Assembly (NCBI GenBank): GCA_030615975.1
Contig: JAUWYH010000003.1
Coordinates: 1-23,539, forward strand
Reading direction: 5' to 3'
Length of the DNA stretch: 23,539 bases
DNA from: Candidatus Aminicenantota bacterium
GTDB taxonomy: Bacteria > Acidobacteriota > Aminicenantia > Aminicenantales > Aminicenantaceae
Shown here one piece after another: positions 1-7,583 of this stretch (position 1 is the first letter of the stretch; every line of letters begins with the position of its first letter). The notes beneath the pieces are model-generated. The model ran no database searches and was not told the origin of the DNA. It was given only the letters and a program-made list of their open reading frames with translations. The position numbers were made by a program, and so were the translations under genes.

Positions 1-90
1 CAATGCACCATCTTCAACAAAGCCAGTCATTATGGTTATCGTTTAGGAATAGACGATCATTTAAAATTTTTATTTCAAATTTCAATATGA
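1..90 (+). CDS. C-terminal tail of an unidentified protein (partial)
   Basis: The first 90 bases are open in frame 1 and end at a TGA at 88-90, giving 29 residues that include the stretch YGYRLGIDDHLKF. The residue mix looks protein-like. I do not recognise the family, and the start lies outside the window. Frame 3 is also open for a similar distance, so the reading frame is likely rather than certain. The rsmA start follows 47 bases later on the same strand. Confidence 0.4.
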   Translation, partial: QCTIFNKASHYGYRLGIDDHLKFLFQISI

Positions 91-137
91 TATAGTTTTC
101 AAATAAAAGTTTTTTCCTTCAATCTGGATTTATTTTT

Positions 138-959
138 ATGAAAAAGAGCAAAAGAAAAGCACTCGGCCAACATTTTCTGATCAATCGAACGATCTTAAAT
201 AGAATAGTCAAAACAATTGATCCTCAACAGGAAGACCTAATTATAGAAATAGGAGCAGGTAAAGGAGCCTTAACCTTTCCCCTGGCAAGGAAGGCAGGAA
301 AAGTCATCGCCATCGAGAAAGAAAAATCGTTCATTCCTATTCTCCAGAGCAGAAACATTCCCAATTTAACGATTCTCGAAAAGGATATTTTAAGAATTGA
401 CTTCAAAGAGCTAATAAAAAAAGGGGGAAATTCCAAAGCCAACGTGAAACTAGTGGGCAATCTTCCTTATTCTATTTCATCGCCTCTACTTTTTAAGGTC
501 TTTCGAGATAAAGATCTTTTCCCAGAATCCATCTTCCTCCTCCAGAAACAAGTAGCCGAAAGAATATGTGCCAAGCCTGAATCAAAAAAGTATGCACCTC
601 TTTCCATCCTCTTCCAGATTTACTTTTCGACCAAAATTCATTTCATCGTAACTCCTGAAGCTTTCTCTCCTCCGCCCCAAGTTGATTCGGCTCTTATTTC
701 TTTAAAGAAAAGACAAGTTCCACTCTTTCCTATCAAAGACGATCAATTTTTCTTGAAATTTTTAAAAGGAGCTTTTCGCCACAGAAGAAAAATTCTTCCC
801 AACAATTTAGAAAAGCTCCATTTCCCTTCTCCTCTAATCGAGAAAGCGCTCCAAAAATGCAAGATAAACAGAGACCTCCGTCCCGAACAGCTCACCATTT
901 CTCAATTTGTGACCCTGTTCAATATTTTCTTTCCTGGAGGGAAAGAAAATATTGTTTGA
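138..959 (+). CDS. rsmA: 16S rRNA (adenine1518-N6/adenine1519-N6)-dimethyltransferase
   Basis: RsmA (KsgA) uses S-adenosylmethionine to dimethylate two adjacent adenines in the 3' terminal hairpin of 16S rRNA during late small-subunit assembly in the cytoplasm. The N-terminus carries the family signature KALGQHFL at about residues 8-15. The SAM-binding motif I, IIEIGAGKGALTFP, lies at about 36-49, and the catalytic motif IV NLPY at about 108-111. The C-terminal helical domain contains FRHRRKILPNNL. At 273 aa the length is normal for the family. The ATG at 138 puts the signature motif at its usual distance from the N-terminus. Only a weak GGA lies upstream, so the ribosome-binding site is poor. 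A 122-base gap separates it from ftsK, which has its own promoter. Confidence 0.96.
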   Translation: MKKSKRKALGQHFLINRTILNRIVKTIDPQQEDLIIEIGAGKGALTFPLARKAGKVIAIEKEKSFIPILQSRNIPNLTILEKDILRIDFKELIKKGGNSKANVKLVGNLPYSISSPLLFKVFRDKDLFPESIFLLQKQVAERICAKPESKKYAPLSILFQIYFSTKIHFIVTPEAFSPPPQVDSALISLKKRQVPLFPIKDDQFFLKFLKGAFRHRRKILPNNLEKLHFPSPLIEKALQKCKINRDLRPEQLTISQFVTLFNIFFPGGKENIV

Positions 960-1065
960 ACTGAAGAAATATTCCATCCATCAATAAGAGCTCAAATCTT
1001 GAAGACTCTCATCATTTTGCGAAGTTTAAGGTTTATTCGTATTATTTAGGAAAAAAAGATAAATA

Positions 1066-1074
1066 TGTTATAAT
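1066..1074 (+). promoter_or_regulatory. Extended -10 promoter of ftsK, predicted leaderless
   Basis: TGTTATAAT (TG 1066-1067, then a perfect TATAAT at 1069-1074) is an extended -10 element ending 7 bases before the ftsK ATG at 1082. The -35 region is poor, as is common for extended -10 promoters. The expected transcription start (6-8 bases past the -10) falls on or next to the start codon. There is no Shine-Dalgarno sequence. Confidence 0.65.
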
Positions 1075-1081
1075 TTTTTTA

Positions 1082-3364
1082 ATGAAAAAGAAGAAAAAAA
1101 ATAAATCAGGCACTACTCCTCATAAACCCAAAAGAAAAAAAAGAGTAAGACCTTCAGAAATCATCGCCATCGTCCTTGTGTTTTTGGCTCTTTTCATCTT
1201 CCTCAGTCTCATCAGTTATGACTCAAAAGATCCTTCCTGGGCAAATGTTACCTCTTCCAATCAAAAAATACAAAATTACGCTGGGAGAGCAGGAGCTTCT
1301 CTCTCAGAAGCTCTTCTTCAATTTTTAGGATTTGGAGCTTTCCTTATTCCCTTCGCTTTAATCTATCTTGGATTCGGAGCTTTTTTTCCTGGACAACGCT
1401 TCTTCCTAAAGACCTCAGCCTCTTTTCTTTTTATTCTTATCTTTAGCGCTCTTTTTTTTATGATTTTTGAAAGTTTTGCCTGGAAAGGAACAGAAATTCA
1501 AGCTGGAGGTGTCATCGGGAGCTTGCTTTCGTCGATTTTGATTCGCTATTTTAGCTCCACTGGATCTGTGCTCATTCTATTCGTCCTTCTTGCCCTTCTT
1601 TTCCTTCTTTCCACAGAAATTTCTATCAGTAAATTTCTCGGCCTTTTATCCCGCCTATTCAGCTTCTTATTCAAAGAGATCAGAATTAAAATCATTCGAT
1701 ACCAGAAAGTGAAACATCGAGAGAGGATGAGGAAAAAAGTTATTGAAAAATATTCTACTTCCTTGGGTCTTGATAAACATAAAAGAGAAGAAAAAAAAGC
1801 GAAAAAAGAGATCAAGTCAGAACCTCTTTTGGTCAAACCCGAAAAACCGCCTCCTAGGGAAAAGCTTCTTTTCCCAGAGCTGGAAAGAAAAGGAGATTAC
1901 AATTTTCCACCTTTCAACCTCTTAGATCCGGGAAAAGCATCAGAGAAAATCGACAAAAATGAACTCTATGAAAAAAAGCAACGGATTGAAGAGAAATTGA
2001 GGCAATTTCGGGTAGAAGGAGAAATCAGGGAATACCATCCTGGACCTGTGGTCACCACATATGAATTCTATCCTTATCCTGGAATAAAAGTCAGTCAGGT
2101 AGCCAATCTTTCAGAAGATTTATCTTTGGCTTTAGGGGCAGAATCAGTCAGGATTCAAAGAATACCAGGAAAATCTACACTCGGAGTTGAAGTCCCCAAT
2201 AACAAAAGAGAAATCATTAAGACTAGAGATATCATCCAGTCTGAAAATTTTTTAAAATCTCCCTCTAAGCTGACTTTCGCTCTGGGAAAGACTATCCATG
2301 GCGACGTTTATGTCACTGATTTATCCATCATGCCTCATCTGCTTATTGCCGGGGCAACTGGAACCGGAAAGAGTGTGGCCTTAAATGCGCTTATCGCCAG
2401 CATCCTATACAAGGCTTCCCCTGAGGAAGTCAAGCTCATCCTTATCGACCCCAAAAGATTGGAATTCGCTCAGTATGATGGAATCCCTCATCTTCTCTGC
2501 CCTGTGGTCCGTGACCCCAAAAAAGCAGAGAGGATTCTTCTGGATGCCATAACAAAAATGGAAGAACGATACCAGAGGCTTGGCTTCTTGAGAGTAAGGA
2601 ACATCGAACAGTATAATCACCAGGTGAAAAAAATTCTAAAAGAAAAAAGAGGGAAACTCACTGAAGAGGAAAAAGAAAAACTCAAACCCTTACCTTACCT
2701 TGTGATAATCATCGATGAATTAGCCGAACTGATGATGATCGGAACTCAAGAAGTCGAATATTGCATTGCCCGCTTGGCCCAATTGGCCAGGGCTGTCGGT
2801 ATTCACCTTGTGATGGCCACTCAGCGCCCCTCTATAGATGTCATCACAGGCACGATCAAAAACAACTTCTCAAGCCGGATTGCCTTTCGCGTCCCCTCGA
2901 AAATTGATTCTCGAATTATCATCGATACAGGCGGGGCAGAGAAGCTCCTTGGTCTAGGGGATATGCTCTTTATGCCTCCTAATTATCCGCGTCTCATCCG
3001 GTTGCATTGTTCCTATATCTCTCTCCCTGAAATAAGCCGCATGGCTAAATTCATAAAGGAACAGGGAAAGCCTACCTATGATGAGAAAATTATCAATGTC
3101 CTTAAAAAACCCCCCACCTGGGCAGAGGAAGAATTAGGCGAAAAAGATGAGCTTTTTAAAAAAGCTGTGGAACTCATCCTTCTCACGGGTCAGGCTTCTG
3201 CTTCCTACCTCCAGAGAAAGCTCAAGTTAGGATATGCCCGTGCTGCAAGGATCATCGATCAGATGGAACAGGAAGGAATAGTCGGCCCAACTGAAGGAAG
3301 CAAGCCCAGAGAAATCCTGGTTGACCCTAAATCTTATCTGGAAAAGATGGATGAGGAGAAGTGA
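1082..3364 (+). CDS. ftsK: FtsK/SpoIIIE-family DNA translocase
   Basis: A septal DNA pump that couples chromosome segregation and dimer resolution to division. After a very basic N-terminus (residues 1-23), about four membrane segments span roughly residues 25-190. A short charged linker follows (about 205-285), much shorter than in E. coli FtsK and closer to the SpoIIIE style. The motor domain has Walker A IAGATGTGKSVALNAL (about 419-434) and Walker B YLVIIIDELAEL (about 538-549). The C-terminal gamma winged helix, about 700-755, includes GYARAARIIDQMEQEGIVGP and would read polar DNA motifs. At 760 aa it is full length. The start lies 7 bases after a perfect TATAAT with no ribosome-binding site. 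Its TGA stop directly abuts the GTG of the next gene, so the two are probably co-translated. Confidence 0.96.
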   Translation: MKKKKKNKSGTTPHKPKRKKRVRPSEIIAIVLVFLALFIFLSLISYDSKDPSWANVTSSNQKIQNYAGRAGASLSEALLQFLGFGAFLIPFALIYLGFGAFFPGQRFFLKTSASFLFILIFSALFFMIFESFAWKGTEIQAGGVIGSLLSSILIRYFSSTGSVLILFVLLALLFLLSTEISISKFLGLLSRLFSFLFKEIRIKIIRYQKVKHRERMRKKVIEKYSTSLGLDKHKREEKKAKKEIKSEPLLVKPEKPPPREKLLFPELERKGDYNFPPFNLLDPGKASEKIDKNELYEKKQRIEEKLRQFRVEGEIREYHPGPVVTTYEFYPYPGIKVSQVANLSEDLSLALGAESVRIQRIPGKSTLGVEVPNNKREIIKTRDIIQSENFLKSPSKLTFALGKTIHGDVYVTDLSIMPHLLIAGATGTGKSVALNALIASILYKASPEEVKLILIDPKRLEFAQYDGIPHLLCPVVRDPKKAERILLDAITKMEERYQRLGFLRVRNIEQYNHQVKKILKEKRGKLTEEEKEKLKPLPYLVIIIDELAELMMIGTQEVEYCIARLAQLARAVGIHLVMATQRPSIDVITGTIKNNFSSRIAFRVPSKIDSRIIIDTGGAEKLLGLGDMLFMPPNYPRLIRLHCSYISLPEISRMAKFIKEQGKPTYDEKIINVLKKPPTWAEEELGEKDELFKKAVELILLTGQASASYLQRKLKLGYARAARIIDQMEQEGIVGPTEGSKPREILVDPKSYLEKMDEEK

Positions 3365-5509
3365 GTGTTTTCTCGCAAATCTCAAAAGAGAAAAATTAAA
3401 AATGCTCTCCAGGATGAGAACCTCCAGAAAGCTTTAGAAAAAGCCTCCTCCAATCACTTTCAAAAATTCAACAGCACAAAAAACAATATACCCTGGCAAA
3501 AATATAAAGAAAGGGCTAAAGCCATAAGAGAAGAGTGCGTGAAAAAACTCCCTCAACTCATCCAAAAATTCAGTGAAGAAGCTAAAAAAGTAAATGCCCA
3601 AGTTTATCATGCCTCCAATCCATCTCAGGCTCTTTCCTTGGTGGAAAAAATTGCTCGCCAGAAAAAAGCCAAGCTCATTGTCAAATCTAAATCGATGGTG
3701 AGTGAAGAAATTCAGCTCAATAACTTTCTCGAGAAAAATGGATACAGGGTTGTGGAAACAGATTTGGGCGAATGGATCATTCAACTCGCAAGAGAAAAGC
3801 CTTCTCATATCACAGCCCCAGCCCTTCACAAAACCAAAAAGCAGGTGGCAGAACTCTTAAGCCGCCATCTCCATAAAAAAATACCTCCAGACTCAAAAGA
3901 AATCGTAAGACACGCCCGCATAGAGATGAGGAAGTTGTTCTTGGAGGCTGATATCGGGATATCAGGAGCCAACTTAGCCATAGCCGAGTCTGGAACTTTA
4001 GTGATTGTGAGCAACGAAGGGAATGCTCGTCTTGTCACTGCTCTCCCTCCCATCCACATTGCCCTTATCACAACAGAAAAATTTGTCGAAACCTTAGAAC
4101 AGGCCGCTTCTCTCATAAAAGCTTTAACAATTGCCTCGGCCGGAATGAAGTTAACTTCATATGTTTCTTTCATCACTGGTCCGAGCCGTACGACCGACAT
4201 CGAAAAAGAATTGATTATCGGAGTTCATGGTCCTCAAGAACTCCACATCATCATCCTCGATAACGGACGACTCAAAATAACCCAGGATGAGAATATGGAT
4301 AAAATCCTTTATTGTCTGAAATGCGGGGGATGTTTGCTGGTTTGTCCAGTTTTTCAGTCTGTAGGAGGCCATATTTTTAGCGGCCCAGTCTATCCGGGAG
4401 GCATCGGCATTCTTTTAACAGCAATAATGAATTCATCTAAAGAATACTCTGCTTTGTTCGACTTCTGTGCGGATTGCAAAAAATGCGAGGAGTTTTGCCC
4501 TGTCGGTATTCCTATAAGTGAGCTCATCCTAAGACTCAAGAATGAAAAAGGACCAAAATTATGGGAAAAGGTTCTATCTTCTTTTTTTAGTAAAAAAATC
4601 CTCTCCCAAACAGGAGCAAAAATCTTTTCCATATTACAAACGCCCTGGAAGGAAAATGCCTACTTGGAGAATCTTCCTTTCAAGCAGATAAAAGAAAAAC
4701 TTATTCCAGCCTTTAATCTGAAAAAAACGACTTCTTCTAAAGAAAAAAAAGGAGAAAAAGTTTACCTCTTTGAAGGATGCCTGGTTAAGTATTTTTTTCC
4801 TGAAATAAGAGAAAGCATTTTCACCAGTCTTTCTTATTTTGGTTTTCATGTGGTTTCTCCCCCTGATCAACACTGCTGTGGAGCGCCCAGCTATCACCTC
4901 GGAGATAAAAAGCACGTGAGGAAGCTTGCCTTAAATAATCTAAAATCTTTTGAAAAGGAAAATCCTCGTTATATTCTTACTGTATGTCCCACCGGAAATT
5001 CTATGTTGAAAAAAATATATCCCCAGCTTGAACCTAAATCTTTCCGATGGAAAGATAAAATTTTTGATTTTACAGAATTCGTATCTGATAAAGGCTATTT
5101 TCCAGAAATAAAGAAAGCCATCCCTCCAAAAGAGGTTTTTTACCATTATCCCTGCCATTATTTAAACTCATTAAACCTGAAAGAAGAACCTCAAAAAGTT
5201 CTTAAAGCTTTGGGCTTCAGTCCTAAATTAGAGGAAGAACCATTTACATGCTGTGGATTCTGCGGAGTTTTCTCTTTAAAAAATCCAGAAATTTCAGCCC
5301 GCATGTGGGAAAAGAAGAAGCAGAAAATTCAAAAAAACAAGGTCTCTCTCATCGCTACTGACTGTCCAGGCTGTCTTTTCCAATTAAGGACTGGACTAAA
5401 GAAAAAGGAAAAAGACATTCATATCTTTCACACAGTTGAATTTTTTGCAAAAGTTGTAGAGCACATCTTAAAACAACAAAAAACTGGAAAATTAAACGTA
5501 ATGATTTAA
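3365..5509 (+). CDS. LUD domain / 4Fe-4S / CCG-domain fusion (LutB-LutA-like lactate-utilisation protein)
   Basis: The protein looks like a fusion of LutB and LutA, iron-sulfur components of the L-lactate oxidation complex. Residues about 50-300 form the LUD domain, with the typical stretches GANLAIAESGTLVIVSNEGN and HGPQELHIIILDNGR. Two 4Fe-4S motifs follow: CLKCGGCLLVCP (about 317-328) and CADCKKCEEFCP (about 367-378). Two cysteine-rich CCG domains come last, with HCCGAP near 501 and TCCGFCG plus DCPGC near 628-675. At 714 aa it is longer than LutB alone (about 470), as expected for a fusion. The start is GTG, with SD GAGGAG at 3353-3358 and 6-base spacing, immediately after the ftsK stop. 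No flavin dehydrogenase or lactate permease is nearby, so the substrate (lactate, glycolate or another hydroxyacid) is inferred. Confidence 0.85.
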   Translation: MFSRKSQKRKIKNALQDENLQKALEKASSNHFQKFNSTKNNIPWQKYKERAKAIREECVKKLPQLIQKFSEEAKKVNAQVYHASNPSQALSLVEKIARQKKAKLIVKSKSMVSEEIQLNNFLEKNGYRVVETDLGEWIIQLAREKPSHITAPALHKTKKQVAELLSRHLHKKIPPDSKEIVRHARIEMRKLFLEADIGISGANLAIAESGTLVIVSNEGNARLVTALPPIHIALITTEKFVETLEQAASLIKALTIASAGMKLTSYVSFITGPSRTTDIEKELIIGVHGPQELHIIILDNGRLKITQDENMDKILYCLKCGGCLLVCPVFQSVGGHIFSGPVYPGGIGILLTAIMNSSKEYSALFDFCADCKKCEEFCPVGIPISELILRLKNEKGPKLWEKVLSSFFSKKILSQTGAKIFSILQTPWKENAYLENLPFKQIKEKLIPAFNLKKTTSSKEKKGEKVYLFEGCLVKYFFPEIRESIFTSLSYFGFHVVSPPDQHCCGAPSYHLGDKKHVRKLALNNLKSFEKENPRYILTVCPTGNSMLKKIYPQLEPKSFRWKDKIFDFTEFVSDKGYFPEIKKAIPPKEVFYHYPCHYLNSLNLKEEPQKVLKALGFSPKLEEEPFTCCGFCGVFSLKNPEISARMWEKKKQKIQKNKVSLIATDCPGCLFQLRTGLKKKEKDIHIFHTVEFFAKVVEHILKQQKTGKLNVMI

Positions 5510-5555
5510 ATATTAGCTTTTTGACTTGAGACGTCAAGATAAATGGAAGAGAAAA

Positions 5556-6545
5556 TTAGTGGGCGGTATGGAAGCGGAAGGACTCTTCTGTTTGCTCCTT
5601 TATCTGCTGCCACCTTTCTTTGGGAATAGAGAAAAAGGCCTCGACAACAAGGGGATCAAATTGGCTGGCACACCCCTTCTCAATTTCAAGGCAAGCTTTT
5701 TCAAAACTTCCTGCTTCCCTGTATGGTCTATCAGAGGTTATAGCATCTAAGGTATCCGCTATAGCAAAGATCCTTGCTTCTAGAGGTATCTCCTCTTCGG
5801 TTAATCCGTAAGGATATCCTTTTCCATCATAACTTTCATGGTGAAACAAAACCATCTGCGATGCTTTTTTTAAAAAATCGAATTCTTCGATCATCTCATA
5901 GCCTATAAGTGGATGCTCCTTGACAACCTCTTTTTCTATTGCTGTCAGCGGTCCTGCTTTTCTTAAAATGGATTCAGGAATTCCAATTTTACCTATATCG
6001 TGAAGCAAGGCTCCTCTTTCAATATTGACCAAATAATTCTTGTCGCCAATTCCAAGGGCTTTTGTCAGCATCAACGTGTAACTGGCTACAAGCTGAGAAT
6101 GTCCCAATGTATCTTCATTCCCATCAGTGGCTGCAATCAAATAAAGAAGATTTGAATTTAGAAAAATTTGCTTTTCTGAAATACTTTCATCCAAACTGTA
6201 TTCAGCCTTTTTAAAAAGCCTTTCATAATGCCGGCTTAAATCCTTCAACATCTTCTTGGCCGAATTCACTTTCCTTATTTTCTCGATCTCTATATACCAA
6301 GAAAAATATCCTCTGGAGCCACTCTTTTCTTCAAGTGGAAAGAAAGCGGGTGATATCATGCCAGAAACTTCTCCCGGATTTAATCTTTCAGAATCAGGAA
6401 AAGGTCTTTTATACAAATCAAAGAAATAGGAAAATTCTCTCTGGGATAACAAGGGAAAGAAAGATGTTTTCCTCCCCGTTTCATCCTCGATAATGAGGGT
6501 TATATCTTTTTCTACTTGGTTTTTGCTTTCCGCTGGCATTTTCAT
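5556..6545 (-). CDS. HD-GYP domain protein, probable cyclic di-GMP phosphodiesterase
   Basis: The C-terminal half (about residues 130-329) is an HD-GYP domain, which in studied members hydrolyses cyclic di-GMP. Visible motifs are H149, LLHDIGKIGIP (180-190, HD at 182-183), the KEHPLIGYEMI helix with H211, HHESYDGKGYPYGL (235-248, the GYP signature intact) and ARIFAIADTLDAITSDRPYR. All expected metal ligands appear present, so it should be active. The N-terminal 125 or so residues have no motif I recognise and may be a sensory domain. There is no signal peptide or membrane segment, so it is probably cytosolic. ATG at 6545 has no Shine-Dalgarno but sits 11 bases after a TATTAT. It converges with the LUD fusion gene, with 46 bases between the stops. 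Confidence 0.92.
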   Translation of the reverse strand: MKMPAESKNQVEKDITLIIEDETGRKTSFFPLLSQREFSYFFDLYKRPFPDSERLNPGEVSGMISPAFFPLEEKSGSRGYFSWYIEIEKIRKVNSAKKMLKDLSRHYERLFKKAEYSLDESISEKQIFLNSNLLYLIAATDGNEDTLGHSQLVASYTLMLTKALGIGDKNYLVNIERGALLHDIGKIGIPESILRKAGPLTAIEKEVVKEHPLIGYEMIEEFDFLKKASQMVLFHHESYDGKGYPYGLTEEEIPLEARIFAIADTLDAITSDRPYREAGSFEKACLEIEKGCASQFDPLVVEAFFSIPKERWQQIKEQTEESFRFHTAH

Positions 6546-6556
6546 TTTAAACTCTA

Positions 6557-6586
6557 ATAATAATCTCGAATTTATTTCTTGGACAA
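6557..6586 (-). promoter_or_regulatory. Predicted promoter of the HD-GYP gene
   Basis: Read on the minus strand, TTGTCC (6586-6581), an 18-base spacer and TATTAT (6562-6557) form a plausible sigma-70 promoter. The -10 ends 11 bases before the ATG, leaving a 5' leader of only about 4 bases. This fits the lack of a Shine-Dalgarno site. Confidence 0.5.
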
Positions 6587-6667
6587 GTTTAGTCGCTAAC
6601 GCAGAATAAAAATTGAAATTTTTCTTTTTTTCTCAAACAATAGATAAATCGATCAGTGACTACAACT

Positions 6668-6835
6668 TTAACAAGGACTATCAAAAGTATCATTCGCTCG
6701 AATCTCTTTTAACGTATCCAGCAACTGATAGCCCTGTTCCTTCATTCTTTGTTCAATCAATAAGTAAAAATCTCTTTCATCTCTTAGCTTATAAACTCTT
6801 GGTTTTCCTTTTTTTTCTGGAAGTATATCCAACAT
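6668..6835 (-). CDS. Small hypothetical protein, 55 aa
   Basis: A 56-codon frame runs on the minus strand from ATG at 6835 to TAA at 6668. A strong Shine-Dalgarno, AAAGGAG, precedes the ATG at good spacing. That is better support than many larger genes here have. The protein begins MLDILPEKKGKPRVYKLRDE and continues with DFYLLIEQRMKEQGYQLL. It is highly charged, probably helical, and has no membrane segment or cysteine motif. I do not recognise a family. It lies 122 bases upstream of the HD-GYP gene on the same strand, but that gene appears to have its own promoter. The overlapping plus-strand frame at 6613-6915 is rich in Phe and Leu and has no ribosome-binding site, so I regard it as a shadow. 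Confidence 0.6.
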   Translation of the reverse strand: MLDILPEKKGKPRVYKLRDERDFYLLIEQRMKEQGYQLLDTLKEIRANDTFDSPC

Positions 6836-6907
6836 CTTTTTCTCCTTTTAGAGCAAAAATATTAGTCGTCATTGAAAAGGAAAAATTGAAAAAGGAAGTA
6901 TCCCCAA

Positions 6908-6952
6908 TTCCGTGATATATTGAAATCATAAGACAGGTTTTTGGTCACGGAA
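6908..6952. promoter_or_regulatory. Inverted repeat between divergent genes, possible operator
   Basis: A perfect 8-base inverted repeat, TTCCGTGA at 6908-6915 and TCACGGAA at 6945-6952, is separated by 29 bases. It sits about 30 bases upstream of the -35 box of the sigma-factor promoter and about 70 bases upstream of the small minus-strand gene. The position suits a regulator binding site. The arms are too far apart for a tight hairpin. Confidence 0.35.
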
Positions 6953-6982
6953 AAAGAGATGCTTACATTAAAAAAACTAAGC

Positions 6983-7011
6983 TTGTCAACACCTTCATCA
7001 GGCTATATAAT
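6983..7011 (+). promoter_or_regulatory. Strong sigma-70 promoter of the sigma-factor gene, predicted leaderless
   Basis: TTGTCA at 6983-6988 (5 of 6 consensus bases), a 17-base spacer and a perfect TATAAT at 7006-7011. The -10 ends 7 bases before the GTG at 7019, so transcription should begin within a base or two of the start codon. There is no Shine-Dalgarno. The promoter looks housekeeping rather than ECF-type, so autoregulation by this sigma factor is not evident here. Confidence 0.75.
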
Positions 7012-7018
7012 TGAATAA

Positions 7019-7519
7019 GTGAGTGACAAGAAAAAAGAAATCGATTTAGAAGAAATTATTGCCAAATACAGGCCCGTTGTCGGTTTTAGAGTGAAAAAAT
7101 CTTTGGGGGCCGCCAATCCAGATTGGGAGGACGTGGCGAATGAAATTATGCTTAACGTTGTTGAAAAAATAAAGAAAGGAGAATTTAGAGGCGAATCTTC
7201 AATCGGAACATTTATCTACACTATTACCAGCCGCAGGATTGTTGATTACATTCGTCAAAAAAGCAAGGTGCTGAGGCATGCCCCAGAGCCAAAACCTCTG
7301 CCTTCTCCTCATGAGCAAATCGAAGATAAAGAAAGAGCGGAATTGATAGCAGGAGCTATAAAAAAATTAAAACCTAAATACAGGGAAACATTATACCTTT
7401 ATTATTATAGAGATCTTTCCAGAAAAGAAGTGGCACAAAAACTTGGCATCTCTCTCCGTCGGGTGAGTGAGAGAGTGAACTATTCCCAAAAACTTTTGAG
7501 GAAATTAATAAAAAAATGA
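7019..7519 (+). CDS. ECF-like RNA polymerase sigma factor (sigma-70 family)
   Basis: A 166-aa alternative sigma factor that would direct RNA polymerase to a special promoter set. Region 2 occupies about residues 10-85, with DWEDVANEIMLNVVEKI and the promoter-melting part FIYTITSRRIVDYIRQKSK. Region 4 occupies about 105-165, with KLKPKYRETLYLYYYRDLSRKEVAQKLGIS and a helix-turn-helix. Region 3 is absent, as in ECF factors. The start is GTG at 7019. An in-frame TAA directly upstream rules out a longer protein, and the next in-frame ATG would remove much of region 2. The following gene encodes a zinc-finger anti-sigma factor, the classic pairing. Its regulon and stimulus cannot be read from this window. 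Confidence 0.9.
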   Translation: MSDKKKEIDLEEIIAKYRPVVGFRVKKSLGAANPDWEDVANEIMLNVVEKIKKGEFRGESSIGTFIYTITSRRIVDYIRQKSKVLRHAPEPKPLPSPHEQIEDKERAELIAGAIKKLKPKYRETLYLYYYRDLSRKEVAQKLGISLRRVSERVNYSQKLLRKLIKK

Positions 7520-7583
7520 TTTTTTTCCATTTTATTGTTGCTGTAACGACTAAATCGTTGAAGCCAAAAAAAAGGAAAGAACT

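Noticed and set aside
5521..5536. Possible terminator (CTTGA-GACG-TCAAG) between the LUD fusion and HD-GYP genes
   Set aside because: The stem is only 5 bp and no T-run follows on either strand.
6605..6625. A/T-only hairpin AAAAAT-TGAA-ATTTTT followed by a T-run
   Set aside because: A stem of only A-T pairs is too weak to call a terminator, although it lies suggestively downstream of the small minus-strand gene.
6613..6915. 100-codon plus-strand frame rich in Phe and Leu
   Set aside because: No ribosome-binding site. It is largely antisense to the small gene at 6668-6835, whose own start signal is strong.
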